A program made the position numbers and the translations under genes. Under the pieces are notes generated by a model. That model made no database searches. It was not told where the DNA came from and saw nothing but the letters and a program-made list of their open reading frames with translations. Below are positions 16,744-24,220 of a stretch of DNA of 64,000 nt, in pieces (within the stretch, counting starts at the first letter, position 1; every line of letters begins with the position of its first letter). Source of the stretch: Sphingomonas sp. S2-65 (GTDB taxonomy: Bacteria; Pseudomonadota; Alphaproteobacteria; Sphingomonadales; Sphingomonadaceae); NCBI RefSeq assembly GCF_021513175.1, contig NZ_CP090953.1, forward strand, positions 2,848,501-2,912,500, given 5' to 3'.

Positions 16744-18177
16744 GTGTTCCTTTCCCCGCCAGACCAGCCCGCTCCTTCCCGCACTCGGATCCACACCCAG
16801 TCCGACGGGCCGTACTTCGTCACCGGCGACGGCGCGCCCTGGGCACCGATCGGCCACAATGACGCGATCACCTGGCCGGAACTCGGGCCGCTGTTCCGGC
16901 GCCGCGATCCCGCCGCGGTGGAGCGGCACCTGGTGTGGCTACGCGATCACGGCGTCACCTGTATCCGGCTGATGCTGGAATATTGCCATGGCGAGCATCG
17001 CTATTTCGAGCGCCCCGCAGGCCGGTTCGTCCCGAACATGGTACAGTTCTGGGACGACATGTTCGCGCTGCTGGAAAAGGTCGGCCTTCGCGTCCTGCTG
17101 ACGCCCTACGATACCTTCTTCATGTGGATCCGGTGGCGCCACCATCCTTACAACAGGGCGAATGGCGGCCCCTGCGCAAGCCGGCGGAAATGGCTGACCT
17201 GTCCCGACACGCGCACCGCGATCAAGGACCGCCTGGCCTTTGCGAGCGACCGCTGGGGTGGCAGCCCGGCATTGTTCGCCTGGGACCTGTGGAACGAGAT
17301 CCACCCCGCGCATGGCGGCGACGATCCCGCCACGGCGGCCCGCTACCTCGACGATGTCGGCCCCTGGCTGCGGGCGCATGAGATCGAGCGGCGCGGCTAT
17401 GCCAACCTCCAGACCGTTTCCGTGTTCGGTCCCGAACTGATCAAGCACCCCGCGCTGGTCGAGACGATCTTCCGCCACCCGTCGCTCGATTTCGCGAACA
17501 CGCATCTGTACGAGCATGGCACCATCGACGCGCCTCGCGACACCGTAGCCCCGGCGCTGGCGGTGGCCCGGCTGATGCGGACGGCGGTCACCGAAGCGGG
17601 CACCACCCGCCCGGTGTTCGATTCCGAGCACGGCCCGATCCACAGCTTCAAGGACAAGAAGCGGACCTTGCCGGAGCCGTTCGACGACGAATATTTCCGG
17701 CACATACAATGGGCGCACCTTGCGAGCGGCGGTGCGGGCGGTGGCATGCGGTGGCCGAACCGGCATCCGCATATACTCACCGCCGGGATGCGCGAGGCGC
17801 AGCGCACTCTGGCGCAGTTCCTCCCCTTGGTCGACTGGAGCCGGTTCAAGCGCCGCAACCTGTCGGACGAGATGGCGTGCGACGATCCCGGCGTGGCCGT
17901 CGTCGGTTGTGGCGACGATGCGCAGGCGATCGCGTGGCTGGTGCGTACCGACAGCTTGTCGAAGCAGGGGATGGTGATGGAGCGATCTGAGGCTGTGCCG
18001 GCCAGCTTGCGCATTCCCGGCCTTGTCGAGGGCACCTATTCCGCGCTGGCCTATGACACATGCACGGGGACGGTCCGCGAGCTTCCGCCCTGCACCAGCG
18101 CAGGCGGCACGCTGCACGTCGCGATCGGCCCGGTCCGCAGCGACGTGATGATCGCGGTGCGTAAGGCAAGCCGCTGA
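16744..18177 (+). CDS. GH5-like glycoside hydrolase (clan GH-A), cytoplasmic
   Basis: The 477-residue protein has a TIM-barrel glycosidase pattern. The general acid/base is Glu185 in FAWDLWNEIHPAHGG and the nucleophile is Glu295 in RPVFDSEHGPIHSF, the order and spacing of clan GH-A cellulase/mannanase families. A beta-rich C-terminal domain follows (about residues 385-477). No signal peptide is present. The only start downstream of an in-frame TAG at 16705 that keeps the N-terminus is GTG at 16744; it lacks a clear ribosome binding site, so the true start is uncertain. The gene is isolated by the typA terminator. The substrate, a beta-glycan or glycoside, is not deducible. Confidence 0.72.
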   Translation: MFLSPPDQPAPSRTRIHTQSDGPYFVTGDGAPWAPIGHNDAITWPELGPLFRRRDPAAVERHLVWLRDHGVTCIRLMLEYCHGEHRYFERPAGRFVPNMVQFWDDMFALLEKVGLRVLLTPYDTFFMWIRWRHHPYNRANGGPCASRRKWLTCPDTRTAIKDRLAFASDRWGGSPALFAWDLWNEIHPAHGGDDPATAARYLDDVGPWLRAHEIERRGYANLQTVSVFGPELIKHPALVETIFRHPSLDFANTHLYEHGTIDAPRDTVAPALAVARLMRTAVTEAGTTRPVFDSEHGPIHSFKDKKRTLPEPFDDEYFRHIQWAHLASGGAGGGMRWPNRHPHILTAGMREAQRTLAQFLPLVDWSRFKRRNLSDEMACDDPGVAVVGCGDDAQAIAWLVRTDSLSKQGMVMERSEAVPASLRIPGLVEGTYSALAYDTCTGTVRELPPCTSAGGTLHVAIGPVRSDVMIAVRKASR

Positions 18178-18285
18178 GGCAAAAGGTTGCAAGCGGTTCG
18201 CGCCAAGCACGGTCATTGCCGCCGCCTTTGGGAACTGCGGTCCACCCGGCTATGGCGTGGGCAAAGCCATGACTGAGGGTGCCTG

Positions 18286-18543
18286 ATGTCTGAAGACTAT
18301 GCGAGCGGCCAGCGCGACGGCTTGCGGCTGGCGCTGGCGATCCTGGCCGCGGAGGAAGCGAAGTGGGCGGCGTTGCTGGGTGAGAGCCCGTCCTGGCGGA
18401 CCAACGCCACGCGCGAGGTGCGGCACAAGACTCTTCAGGTCGCGCAGAAGCGTGTGCAAACCGCACTAAACCGCTTGCTCCCCAAAGACGCCGAGACCAC
18501 GAACGAAGAGCTGACCTCGGCGCTGGACCGGCTGGGGCTATAG
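18286..18543 (+). CDS. Small helical protein, function unknown
   Basis: The 85-residue product is predicted to be almost entirely helical, with an Ala/Leu-rich first half (LRLALAILAAEEAKWAALLG) and a charged second half (HKTLQVAQKRVQTALNRLLP). GAGGG about eight bases upstream of the ATG at 18286 and normal codon use support it as real. I recognise no family. It converges on the RNase H-like gene with 29 bases between the stops. Confidence 0.6.
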   Translation: MSEDYASGQRDGLRLALAILAAEEAKWAALLGESPSWRTNATREVRHKTLQVAQKRVQTALNRLLPKDAETTNEELTSALDRLGL

Positions 18544-18572
18544 CGCGCGGCCTTGGGGCGTCGCCCTGGGCG

Positions 18573-18941
18573 TCAGCGGTCGTGCAACTGCTTGAGTGCG
18601 ACGCCGGCAAGGTTCTGGGCGCGTCGCAGATAGCGTATGCGGACACGTCCCCGCGGCCGGGGCAGCGACTGGAAAACCTGCATGTGACCAGCGCAGGAGG
18701 GCGGGCAGCGGACGGTGCTGTTCGCCTGCCCGATGACCGCGGCGGCGTCGCCGAGCAGCACCGGGTCGACAAGGTCGAGCGCGTGAGCAAGCCGCATCGC
18801 TTCGATAAGCGCCAGCCACTCGGCATCCATGCTCAGGCCGGGACCGAGATCGCGCTGGAGGTAGCGCCGCCCGCCGATCACCACCGCCAGTTCCATGCCG
18901 AACGGATCGGGACGGCAGCCGCCGTCGAAGAACACCTTCAC
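18573..18941 (-). CDS. RNase H-like protein (reverse-transcriptase-associated RNase H family)
   Basis: Starting at GTG 18941, the product has 122 residues. The RNase H fold is indicated by [20 protein letters not shown] with Asp6, [13 protein letters not shown] with Glu41 and [13 protein letters not shown] with Asp65, the first three metal-binding residues of RNase HI. The fourth is missing: the C-terminal segment [13 protein letters not shown] has Gly113 where active enzymes have Asp in N-x-x-A-D. The start overlaps the rluE stop as GTGA, so translation is likely coupled to rluE. Family members cut RNA in RNA-DNA hybrids; activity here is uncertain. Confidence 0.72.
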   Translation of the reverse strand: MKVFFDGGCRPDPFGMELAVVIGGRRYLQRDLGPGLSMDAEWLALIEAMRLAHALDLVDPVLLGDAAAVIGQANSTVRCPPSCAGHMQVFQSLPRPRGRVRIRYLRRAQNLAGVALKQLHDR

Positions 18942-19477
18942 CCCGCGCGCCACTTGCCCGGTGCGAGGTCGCCGAGCGTCCATTCGCCGATGCTCCACCG
19001 GACCAGCCGCAGGGTGGGGTGCCCGACCGCGGCGGTCATGCGCCGCACCTGCCGATTGCGTCCTTCGCGGATGGTCAGCGTGATCCAGTGATCGGGAATG
19101 CGCGCCCGCACCCGGATCGGCGGGTCGCGGGGCCACAGCCCGGGATCGTCGATGCGCGCCACCTCGGCTGGCCGGGTGTAGCCGTCGTTCAGCTCCACGC
19201 CGCGGCGCAGCCGCTCCAGCGTCGCATCGTCGGGTTCGCCCTCCACTTGCACCAGATAGGTTTTGGGCAGCTTGAACTTGGGGTCGGCGATCCTCGCCTG
19301 GAGCCTGCCGTCGCCGGTGAGGATCAGCAACCCTTCGCTGTCCCGGTCCAGCCGCCCGGCAGGGTAGACGCCCGGCATGTCGATGAAGTCGGACAGGGTG
19401 GGACGCGCCGTTGCCGTCCCCTTGTCGGTAAACTGGCTCAGGACGCCATAGGGCTTGTTGAACAGGATCATCAGCAT
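18938..19477 (-). CDS. rluE: 23S rRNA pseudouridine synthase RluE-like
   Basis: The 179-residue product matches RluE across its length: [38 protein letters not shown] (catalytic Asp in [10 protein letters not shown]), [17 protein letters not shown] and [20 protein letters not shown]. RluE makes pseudouridine 2457 in 23S rRNA. There is no S4 domain, as expected for RluE. Two possible ATG starts are six bases apart (19477 and 19471). The gene is divergent from the secreted protein gene at 19607 and forms a two-gene unit with the RNase H-like gene. Confidence 0.9.
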   Translation of the reverse strand: MLMILFNKPYGVLSQFTDKGTATARPTLSDFIDMPGVYPAGRLDRDSEGLLILTGDGRLQARIADPKFKLPKTYLVQVEGEPDDATLERLRRGVELNDGYTRPAEVARIDDPGLWPRDPPIRVRARIPDHWITLTIREGRNRQVRRMTAAVGHPTLRLVRWSIGEWTLGDLAPGKWRAG

Positions 19478-19606
19478 CCGGCGCTACTGCCTTCACGGCG
19501 CGGCTGCCAACCCGCTTTTCGCCGCAGCGTCTCTCCTCGATGCGCTGCGCCTTGGTTTGGCCTCGTGGTTGTGGTTGATGGAGGCGAATAGCCGGGAGTG
19601 GCGAGG

Positions 19607-20164
19607 ATGCTTCTTGCCTTGATGCTGAGCATGGCGGTTGGTCAGGACGCCCCGCGTCCGGGCGTGGAGACAAGAGCCGATGGCGTCCAGCGCTGGTCGG
19701 TTCTGGCCGATCCATGCTCGGGACGAGTCCTTAGCCCCGATGAAGTGGTGGTGTGCGGGCAGCGCGACGGCGCGACCAGCGACCGGCTGCCGCTTCCCGA
19801 CGAGCGTGGCCCGCGCGACCGGCCGATGCCAAGCAACCCCGACATCAGCGGCGCGGGCGCGCTGGCCGTGGCCTCCGCGCCCTGTGCCACGCGATCGGAA
19901 GGATGCACCGTCGGTGTGGACATGCTCGGCGGGGGCACGGCGCTGATCCGGCTTGCTGGCAAGCTGATCGATCCGGACAGTTGCTGCGAGCGGCCGGGCG
20001 AAGGCACGAATCCCGTCATGCTGGTGGGCGATCTCGGTTCCGCGGTGGGACGGGCGTTCAAGAAGAAGCCGGACAAGTCGAACCGCGTACCTATCCCCCT
20101 GGACGACCTGCCGCCCGTCGACGCTGCGCCGGCAACCGTCACGCACGCTGCGCCAGTGCCGTAA
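19607..20164 (+). CDS. Secreted protein with DEVVVCG motif, function unknown
   Basis: The product has 185 residues from the ATG at 19607, which has GGGAG eight bases upstream (a GTG at 19598 is less well placed). A short hydrophobic leader MLLALMLSMAVGQ suggests export. The mature part contains DPCSGRVLSPDEVVVCGQRD, then DRLPLPDERGPRDRPM, and three further cysteine-containing stretches (APCATRSEGC, DPDSCCERPG). The same C...DEIV(I/V)C(A/G)xR...RLPL pattern occurs in the protein at 59241. I recognise the pattern as common in sphingomonads but know no function. The C-terminus is basic then Pro-rich. Confidence 0.68.
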   Translation: MLLALMLSMAVGQDAPRPGVETRADGVQRWSVLADPCSGRVLSPDEVVVCGQRDGATSDRLPLPDERGPRDRPMPSNPDISGAGALAVASAPCATRSEGCTVGVDMLGGGTALIRLAGKLIDPDSCCERPGEGTNPVMLVGDLGSAVGRAFKKKPDKSNRVPIPLDDLPPVDAAPATVTHAAPVP

Positions 20165-20335
20165 GGGCGGCTCTGCGGGAATCGGGCTGGTAAAGTAGGA
20201 TTTGCGCTGCTGTGATCTGGCTATGCCCGAGACACCCGCCTCCGCCATTCTCACCCAAAGCTGCGGCAGACCGCAACTTCCTGAACTTCACCACGGTGCG
20301 AAAGTGCCGAAATCGGCGAGAATCGGGCGTTTTCT

Positions 20336-20357
20336 CATCCAACCAAAAGGTTGGATG
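20336..20357. terminator. Perfect hairpin between convergent genes
   Basis: CATCCAACC and GGTTGGATG form a perfect 9-base-pair stem with an AAAA loop. It lies between the convergent secreted-protein and EVE genes, 64 bases past the EVE stop. There is no clear T-run on either side, so a terminator is likely by position but not canonical. The rest of 20165-20420 holds nothing I can support. Confidence 0.45.
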
Positions 20358-20420
20358 TCCATCGGTGCCCGCGCGAGTCGCTTCTGGCCGAACCGCCACA
20401 AGCGCGGGAGCGGCGCCGGC

Positions 20421-20822
20421 TTAGCCTTCCGCCATTTCCAGCAGCACTGCCCATTCTTCGGGGCGCACCGGCGTGACCGACAGACGCGACTGGCGGATCA
20501 TCTCCAGATCGGCCAGCCGCGGCTCGGCCTTGATGTCGGGCAGGGGCACCGGCTTGGCCAGCTTGCGCACCGGCTTCACGGCAACGCTCGCCCATTTGCC
20601 ATCGTCGCCATCGGGCTGCCAGGCGCGGGTGATCTCCATGATGCCGACCGCGGCCTTCTGGATGTTGGAATGATAGAAGATCGCCTGGTCGCCGGGCTGC
20701 ATCTCCTTGAGGAAATTGCGCGCGGTGTAGTTGCGCACGCCGTTCCATTCGGTCGCGCCGTCGCGGATCAGGTCGTCCCAGCCATAGGCATCGGGTTCGG
20801 AGCGGAGGAGCCAATACGCCAT
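20421..20822 (-). CDS. EVE-domain protein
   Basis: The 133-residue protein is a single EVE domain (PUA-like fold), as in thymocyte nuclear protein 1 relatives: YWLLRSEPDAYGWDDLIRDG, WNGVRNYTARNFLKEM, GDQAIFYHSN and VGIMEITRAWQPD are all in place. EVE domains are thought to read modified bases in DNA or RNA. No restriction or modification genes adjoin it. The ATG at 20822 gives the standard MAYWLL start. A 12-base palindrome (TTAGCCGGCTAA) lies 10-21 bases upstream of the start. Confidence 0.9.
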   Translation of the reverse strand: MAYWLLRSEPDAYGWDDLIRDGATEWNGVRNYTARNFLKEMQPGDQAIFYHSNIQKAAVGIMEITRAWQPDGDDGKWASVAVKPVRKLAKPVPLPDIKAEPRLADLEMIRQSRLSVTPVRPEEWAVLLEMAEG

Positions 20823-20960
20823 GGCGGCGCGTTAGCCGGCTAAACGACGGGTGAACAACCGATTTCGAACGGGTTCAGCCTATGTGCGTTATCCACCAAG
20901 CATCGGCGTCCGACTCCAGCCGCTTCGTGGATCGGGCGCTTGCATGAAGAGGAGGCTTTG

Positions 20961-21326
20961 ATGACCAATTTCGTGAAGAAGGCGGTTCTCGGCAGCGTGC
21001 TCGGCGCGACCGTCCTTGCCGCAGCGGCGCCTGCCGCCGAGGCGCAGCGCTATCGCGGCTATTATCGCGACCGCGACAATGGTGGGGCCGCGCTGGTGGC
21101 TGGCATCGCCGGGCTGGCGATCGGCGCCGCGCTGGCCAGCGACCGCGGCTATGACCGCCGCTACGACTATGACCGGCGCTATTATCGCAGCCACGGCTAT
21201 TATCCGGTCGACGGCTATTACTATCGCGACAATTACCGGCGGTATCGCGGATGGGAGCGCTGCGGCGTTCGGCGGATGTACGACCCGTATATCGGCCGGC
21301 CGGTGCGGGTGCGCTACTGCCGCTGA
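20961..21326 (+). CDS. Exported Tyr/Arg-rich protein with glycine-zipper-like segment
   Basis: The ATG at 20961 follows GAGGAGG with good spacing and gives 121 residues. The signal peptide is FVKKAVLGSVLGATVLAAAA with cleavage after AEA. The mature protein has a small-residue hydrophobic stretch (GGAALVAGIAGLAIGAALA) resembling a glycine zipper, then a run very rich in Tyr and Arg (for example RRYDYDRRYYRSHGYY) and two cysteines (ERCGVRR, VRYCR). Such proteins sit in the alphaproteobacterial envelope, but their function is unknown. Confidence 0.72.
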   Translation: MTNFVKKAVLGSVLGATVLAAAAPAAEAQRYRGYYRDRDNGGAALVAGIAGLAIGAALASDRGYDRRYDYDRRYYRSHGYYPVDGYYYRDNYRRYRGWERCGVRRMYDPYIGRPVRVRYCR

Positions 21327-21424
21327 TCCAGGCGGCGCATGAACGGGTGGCGCGGGCAGGGTCCGCGCCGCCTTCTTTCGTATAGGCCTCTTCGCTTGCG
21401 GAGATGTGCAGCTACATTGGGGCC

Positions 21425-23077
21425 ATGCACAGCGATTCGCCCGCCACCACGCCCGTCGATGCCGCCGATCCCTATCAGCGGCTCGGCCAGACCTTTCCGA
21501 TCCTGTCGGCGGAAATGACCGGGCGCGTCGCCGGCTTCGGTGAGGAAGAAGCGCTGCCCGATGGCGCGACGCTGTTCCGGCGTGGCGACCGCAGCGTCGA
21601 CTTCTTCCTGTGCCTGGAAGGCGGGATCGAGATCCTCGACAGCGACGTGAAGGGCGAGGCACGCATGGTGCATCGCCACCAGCCCGGCCAATTCACCGGC
21701 GAGCTCGACCTGTTCAACGACCGCACGATCCTGGTGACGGCGCGGGCGCTGCCGGGGACCCGCGTCATCCGGGTGGGCCGGAGCGACTTCCGCCGGCTGA
21801 TGACCGCCGAGCCCGACATCGGCGAGATCGTGATGCGCGCCTTCATCCTGCGGCGCGTGGGGATGCTGCTCCACGGCGAGGGTGGCGTGGCGCTGGTAGG
21901 CCCCGGACATATGGCGGATACCGCGCGGCTTGAGACCTTCCTCTCCCGCAACGCCCTGCCGCACCGCCGGATCGACACCGAACAGGACGCGGACGCGGCA
22001 GGCTTCCTTGAATGCTTCTCGCTGACGCAAGCGGACCTGCCGGTGGTGGTCGCCGACGGCCAAGTGCTGCGCCGCCCCTCCAACGCGCAGCTGGCCGACG
22101 CGCTGGGGCTGACGGTGGCGATCGACCCGGAGCATGTCCATGACGTGGTAGTGGTAGGCGCAGGCCCCTCGGGCCTGGCAGCGGCGGTCTATGCCGCGTC
22201 GGAAGGGCTCGACACGATCGTGATCGAATCGATCGCGCCGGGTGGGCAGGCGGGGACCAGCTCGAAGATCGAGAATTATCTGGGCTTTCCCACCGGCATT
22301 TCCGGCCAGGCGCTTGCCGGCCGTGCCCAGGTGCAGGCGCAGAAGTTCGGGGCGCGGCTGCTCGTGTCGCGATCGGTCTCCAGGATCGACTGCGCGGTTC
22401 AGCCCTATCGGCTGCAGCTGGACGACGGCGCCAGCGTTCAGGCCCGCTCGGTGGTGGTCGCGACCGGCGCGCGCTACCGCAAGCTTGACCTGCCGCGCTA
22501 TGCCGAGCTGGAAGGCAACGGCATCTATTATGCCGCGACTGCGATGGAGGCGGGGCTTTGCGCGTCGCAGGAAGTGGTCGTGGTCGGCGGCGGCAACTCC
22601 GCCGGGCAAGCGGCGATCTTCCTGTCGCGCACCGCAGGGCATGTGCATGTCCTGGTGCGCGGTGCCGGACTCGCGGCGACCATGTCGAGCTACCTGATCG
22701 AGCGGATCGAGGCGTCCGACCGAATCACGCTGCACCCGTTCACCGAAGTCAGCGAACTGGAAGGCGAGGGACATCTCCGCGCGCTGCGCTGGACCGATCG
22801 CCAGACCGGCGAGTCCGAGCGACGCGAGGTCGGGGCGGTGTTCGTGATGATCGGTGCGGAGCCCAATACGGAATGGCTGGACGGGTGCATCGACCTGGAT
22901 CCGGCCGGCTTCGTGAGCACCAGCGAAGGGCACACGCTGTTCTGTTCGTCGCAGCCGGGCATCTTCGCAGTGGGCGATGTTCGCGCCGGATCGGTGAAGC
23001 GCGTCGCTTCGGGCGTGGGCGAGGGATCCGTGGTGGTGTCCGCGCTGCACCGTTACCTTGAAAGCGTACGCCAATAG
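21425..23077 (+). CDS. Cyclic-nucleotide-binding domain fused to thioredoxin-reductase-like FAD oxidoreductase
   Basis: The 550-residue protein has three parts. Residues about 25-150 form a cyclic-nucleotide-binding-type beta-roll (FRRGDRSVDFFLCLEGGIEI, GQFTGELDLF). Residues about 155-235 look like a small thioredoxin-like linker. From residue 240 it is a thioredoxin-reductase-like flavoprotein, with the FAD loop VVVGAGPSGLAAA (Gly245), APGGQAGTSSKIENYLGFP, the NADPH loop VVVVGGGNSAGQAA and the C-terminal GIFAVGDVR. The redox CxxC is absent: YYAATAMEA replaces CATCDG near residue 370. This architecture is known, but its electron acceptor and ligand are not. The start ATG has no strong binding site. 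Confidence 0.85.
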   Translation: MHSDSPATTPVDAADPYQRLGQTFPILSAEMTGRVAGFGEEEALPDGATLFRRGDRSVDFFLCLEGGIEILDSDVKGEARMVHRHQPGQFTGELDLFNDRTILVTARALPGTRVIRVGRSDFRRLMTAEPDIGEIVMRAFILRRVGMLLHGEGGVALVGPGHMADTARLETFLSRNALPHRRIDTEQDADAAGFLECFSLTQADLPVVVADGQVLRRPSNAQLADALGLTVAIDPEHVHDVVVVGAGPSGLAAAVYAASEGLDTIVIESIAPGGQAGTSSKIENYLGFPTGISGQALAGRAQVQAQKFGARLLVSRSVSRIDCAVQPYRLQLDDGASVQARSVVVATGARYRKLDLPRYAELEGNGIYYAATAMEAGLCASQEVVVVGGGNSAGQAAIFLSRTAGHVHVLVRGAGLAATMSSYLIERIEASDRITLHPFTEVSELEGEGHLRALRWTDRQTGESERREVGAVFVMIGAEPNTEWLDGCIDLDPAGFVSTSEGHTLFCSSQPGIFAVGDVRAGSVKRVASGVGEGSVVVSALHRYLESVRQ

Positions 23078-23093
23078 CGGCAAAGGCAGCCGC

Positions 23094-23369
23094 ATGAGCG
23101 ACACCCCTCCCGACCGCCTGTCGGTCAATCCACAGAGCCCGCACTTCAACCAGCAGGTGCTGGAGCGTGGCATCGGCATCCGCTTCAAGGATCAGCAGCG
23201 CCACGACGTCGAGGAATACAGCATTTCCGAAGGCTGGATCCGCGTTGCCCTGGGCAAGAAGGTCGACCGCAAGGGCCAGCCCCTGACGATCAAGCTGGTC
23301 GGCCTGGTCGAGGCGTGGTTCGAGCGTCCTGCCGAGGGCGAAGCGGCCCAAGACGAAGCCGAGGGCTAA
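23094..23369 (+). CDS. DUF3297 family protein
   Basis: The 91-residue product matches DUF3297: DRLSVNPQSPHFNQQVLERG, IGIRFKDQQRHDVEEYSISE and GWIRVALGKKVDRKG. The family is small, cytoplasmic and conserved in Proteobacteria without a known role. The gene lies 16 bases after the flavoprotein gene and may be in the same transcript. A strong hairpin follows the stop. Confidence 0.88.
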   Translation: MSDTPPDRLSVNPQSPHFNQQVLERGIGIRFKDQQRHDVEEYSISEGWIRVALGKKVDRKGQPLTIKLVGLVEAWFERPAEGEAAQDEAEG

Positions 23370-23375
23370 TGCCTG

Positions 23376-23407
23376 GCCATCACCCCGGCAGATGCCGGGG
23401 TGATGGC
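23376..23407. terminator. Bidirectional hairpin terminator between DUF3297 and LytTR regulator genes
   Basis: A perfect 15-base-pair inverted repeat (23376-23390 and 23393-23407, sequence GCCATCACCCCGGCA and its complement) with a two-base centre fills almost the whole 44-base gap between two convergent genes. No T-run follows on either strand, but position and strength suggest transcription arrest from both sides. Confidence 0.65.
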
Positions 23408-23413
23408 AGGACC

Positions 23414-24220
23414 TTAGTGCACGAACCGCGCCACCACGTCGCGGTAGGACCGGCTGACCTTCACCTGCGCCCCCGAATCGAGCACCAGGAAGCATTCGCC
23501 ATTGGTGTGGGGCTTGACCTGCTTGACCAGGTCCAGGTTGACGATGGTCGAGCGGTGGACGCGCTGGAACCTGCGCGGGTCGAGCCGCTTCTCCAGGTCC
23601 TTCATCGTCTCGCGCAGGATCAGCGTGTTGTCGCCGGTGTAGATGCACATGTAATCGCCGGCGGCGTCGATGCGCTCGATAGTGTCGACATCGACGCGGA
23701 AGATCTGGCCCCGGTCCTTGATGTTGATCAGCTTCTCGAACCGGTTCGACGCCATCTCGCCGCCGCCATCGGCAGCAGCCATGTCGTCGACGGCGTCGGG
23801 CGCCACTTCGGCCAGCACTTCCTTCAGCCGGTCGACTTCCTCGACGCCGCGCTTCTCGGTCAGGCGCTGGCGTACGCGATCCAGAGTATCGGCGAGGCGA
23901 GAGGGCTCCACCGGCTTCATCAGGTAATCCATTGCCTGCGCTTCGAAGGCGCGGATGGCGTGATCGCTATAGGCGGTGACGAAGACGAACAGCGGTGGCT
24001 CGACTTCCATCAGTCCCTGCACGACGGAGAACCCGTCGAAACCGGGCATCTGGATGTCGAGGAATACGAGGTCGGGCTTGTGCGTCTTGATGGAACGGAT
24101 GGCCTCGCGGCCATTGGAGCATTTGTCGATAATCTCGACATCCTCGTGTTCCTGGAGCCGCAACTCGAGCCCCTGGATCGCCAGGGGTTCGTCGTCGACG
24201 AGGATGGTACGGATGGTCAT
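23414..24220 (-). CDS. LytTR-family response regulator
   Basis: The 268-residue protein has a receiver domain and a LytTR DNA-binding domain. Receiver residues are Asp9/Asp10 in LVDDEP, phospho-acceptor Asp55 in LVFLDIQMPG, Thr82 and Lys102 in YLMKPVEP. A linker rich in Asp/Gly/Ala (about 140-165) is followed by the LytTR domain, with RFQRVHRSTIVNLDLVKQVK and VKVSRSYRDVVARF. Its start overlaps the stop of the sensor gene by 4 bases (ATGA), so the two are a co-translated pair. Targets are unknown; LytTR sites cannot be called here. Confidence 0.93.
   Translation of the reverse strand: MTIRTILVDDEPLAIQGLELRLQEHEDVEIIDKCSNGREAIRSIKTHKPDLVFLDIQMPGFDGFSVVQGLMEVEPPLFVFVTAYSDHAIRAFEAQAMDYLMKPVEPSRLADTLDRVRQRLTEKRGVEEVDRLKEVLAEVAPDAVDDMAAADGGGEMASNRFEKLINIKDRGQIFRVDVDTIERIDAAGDYMCIYTGDNTLILRETMKDLEKRLDPRRFQRVHRSTIVNLDLVKQVKPHTNGECFLVLDSGAQVKVSRSYRDVVARFVH

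Noticed and set aside
20832..20843. Palindrome TTAGCCGGCTAA before the EVE gene, considered as an operator
   Set aside because: It is only 12 bases long and too near the start codon to call; recorded only in the EVE entry.
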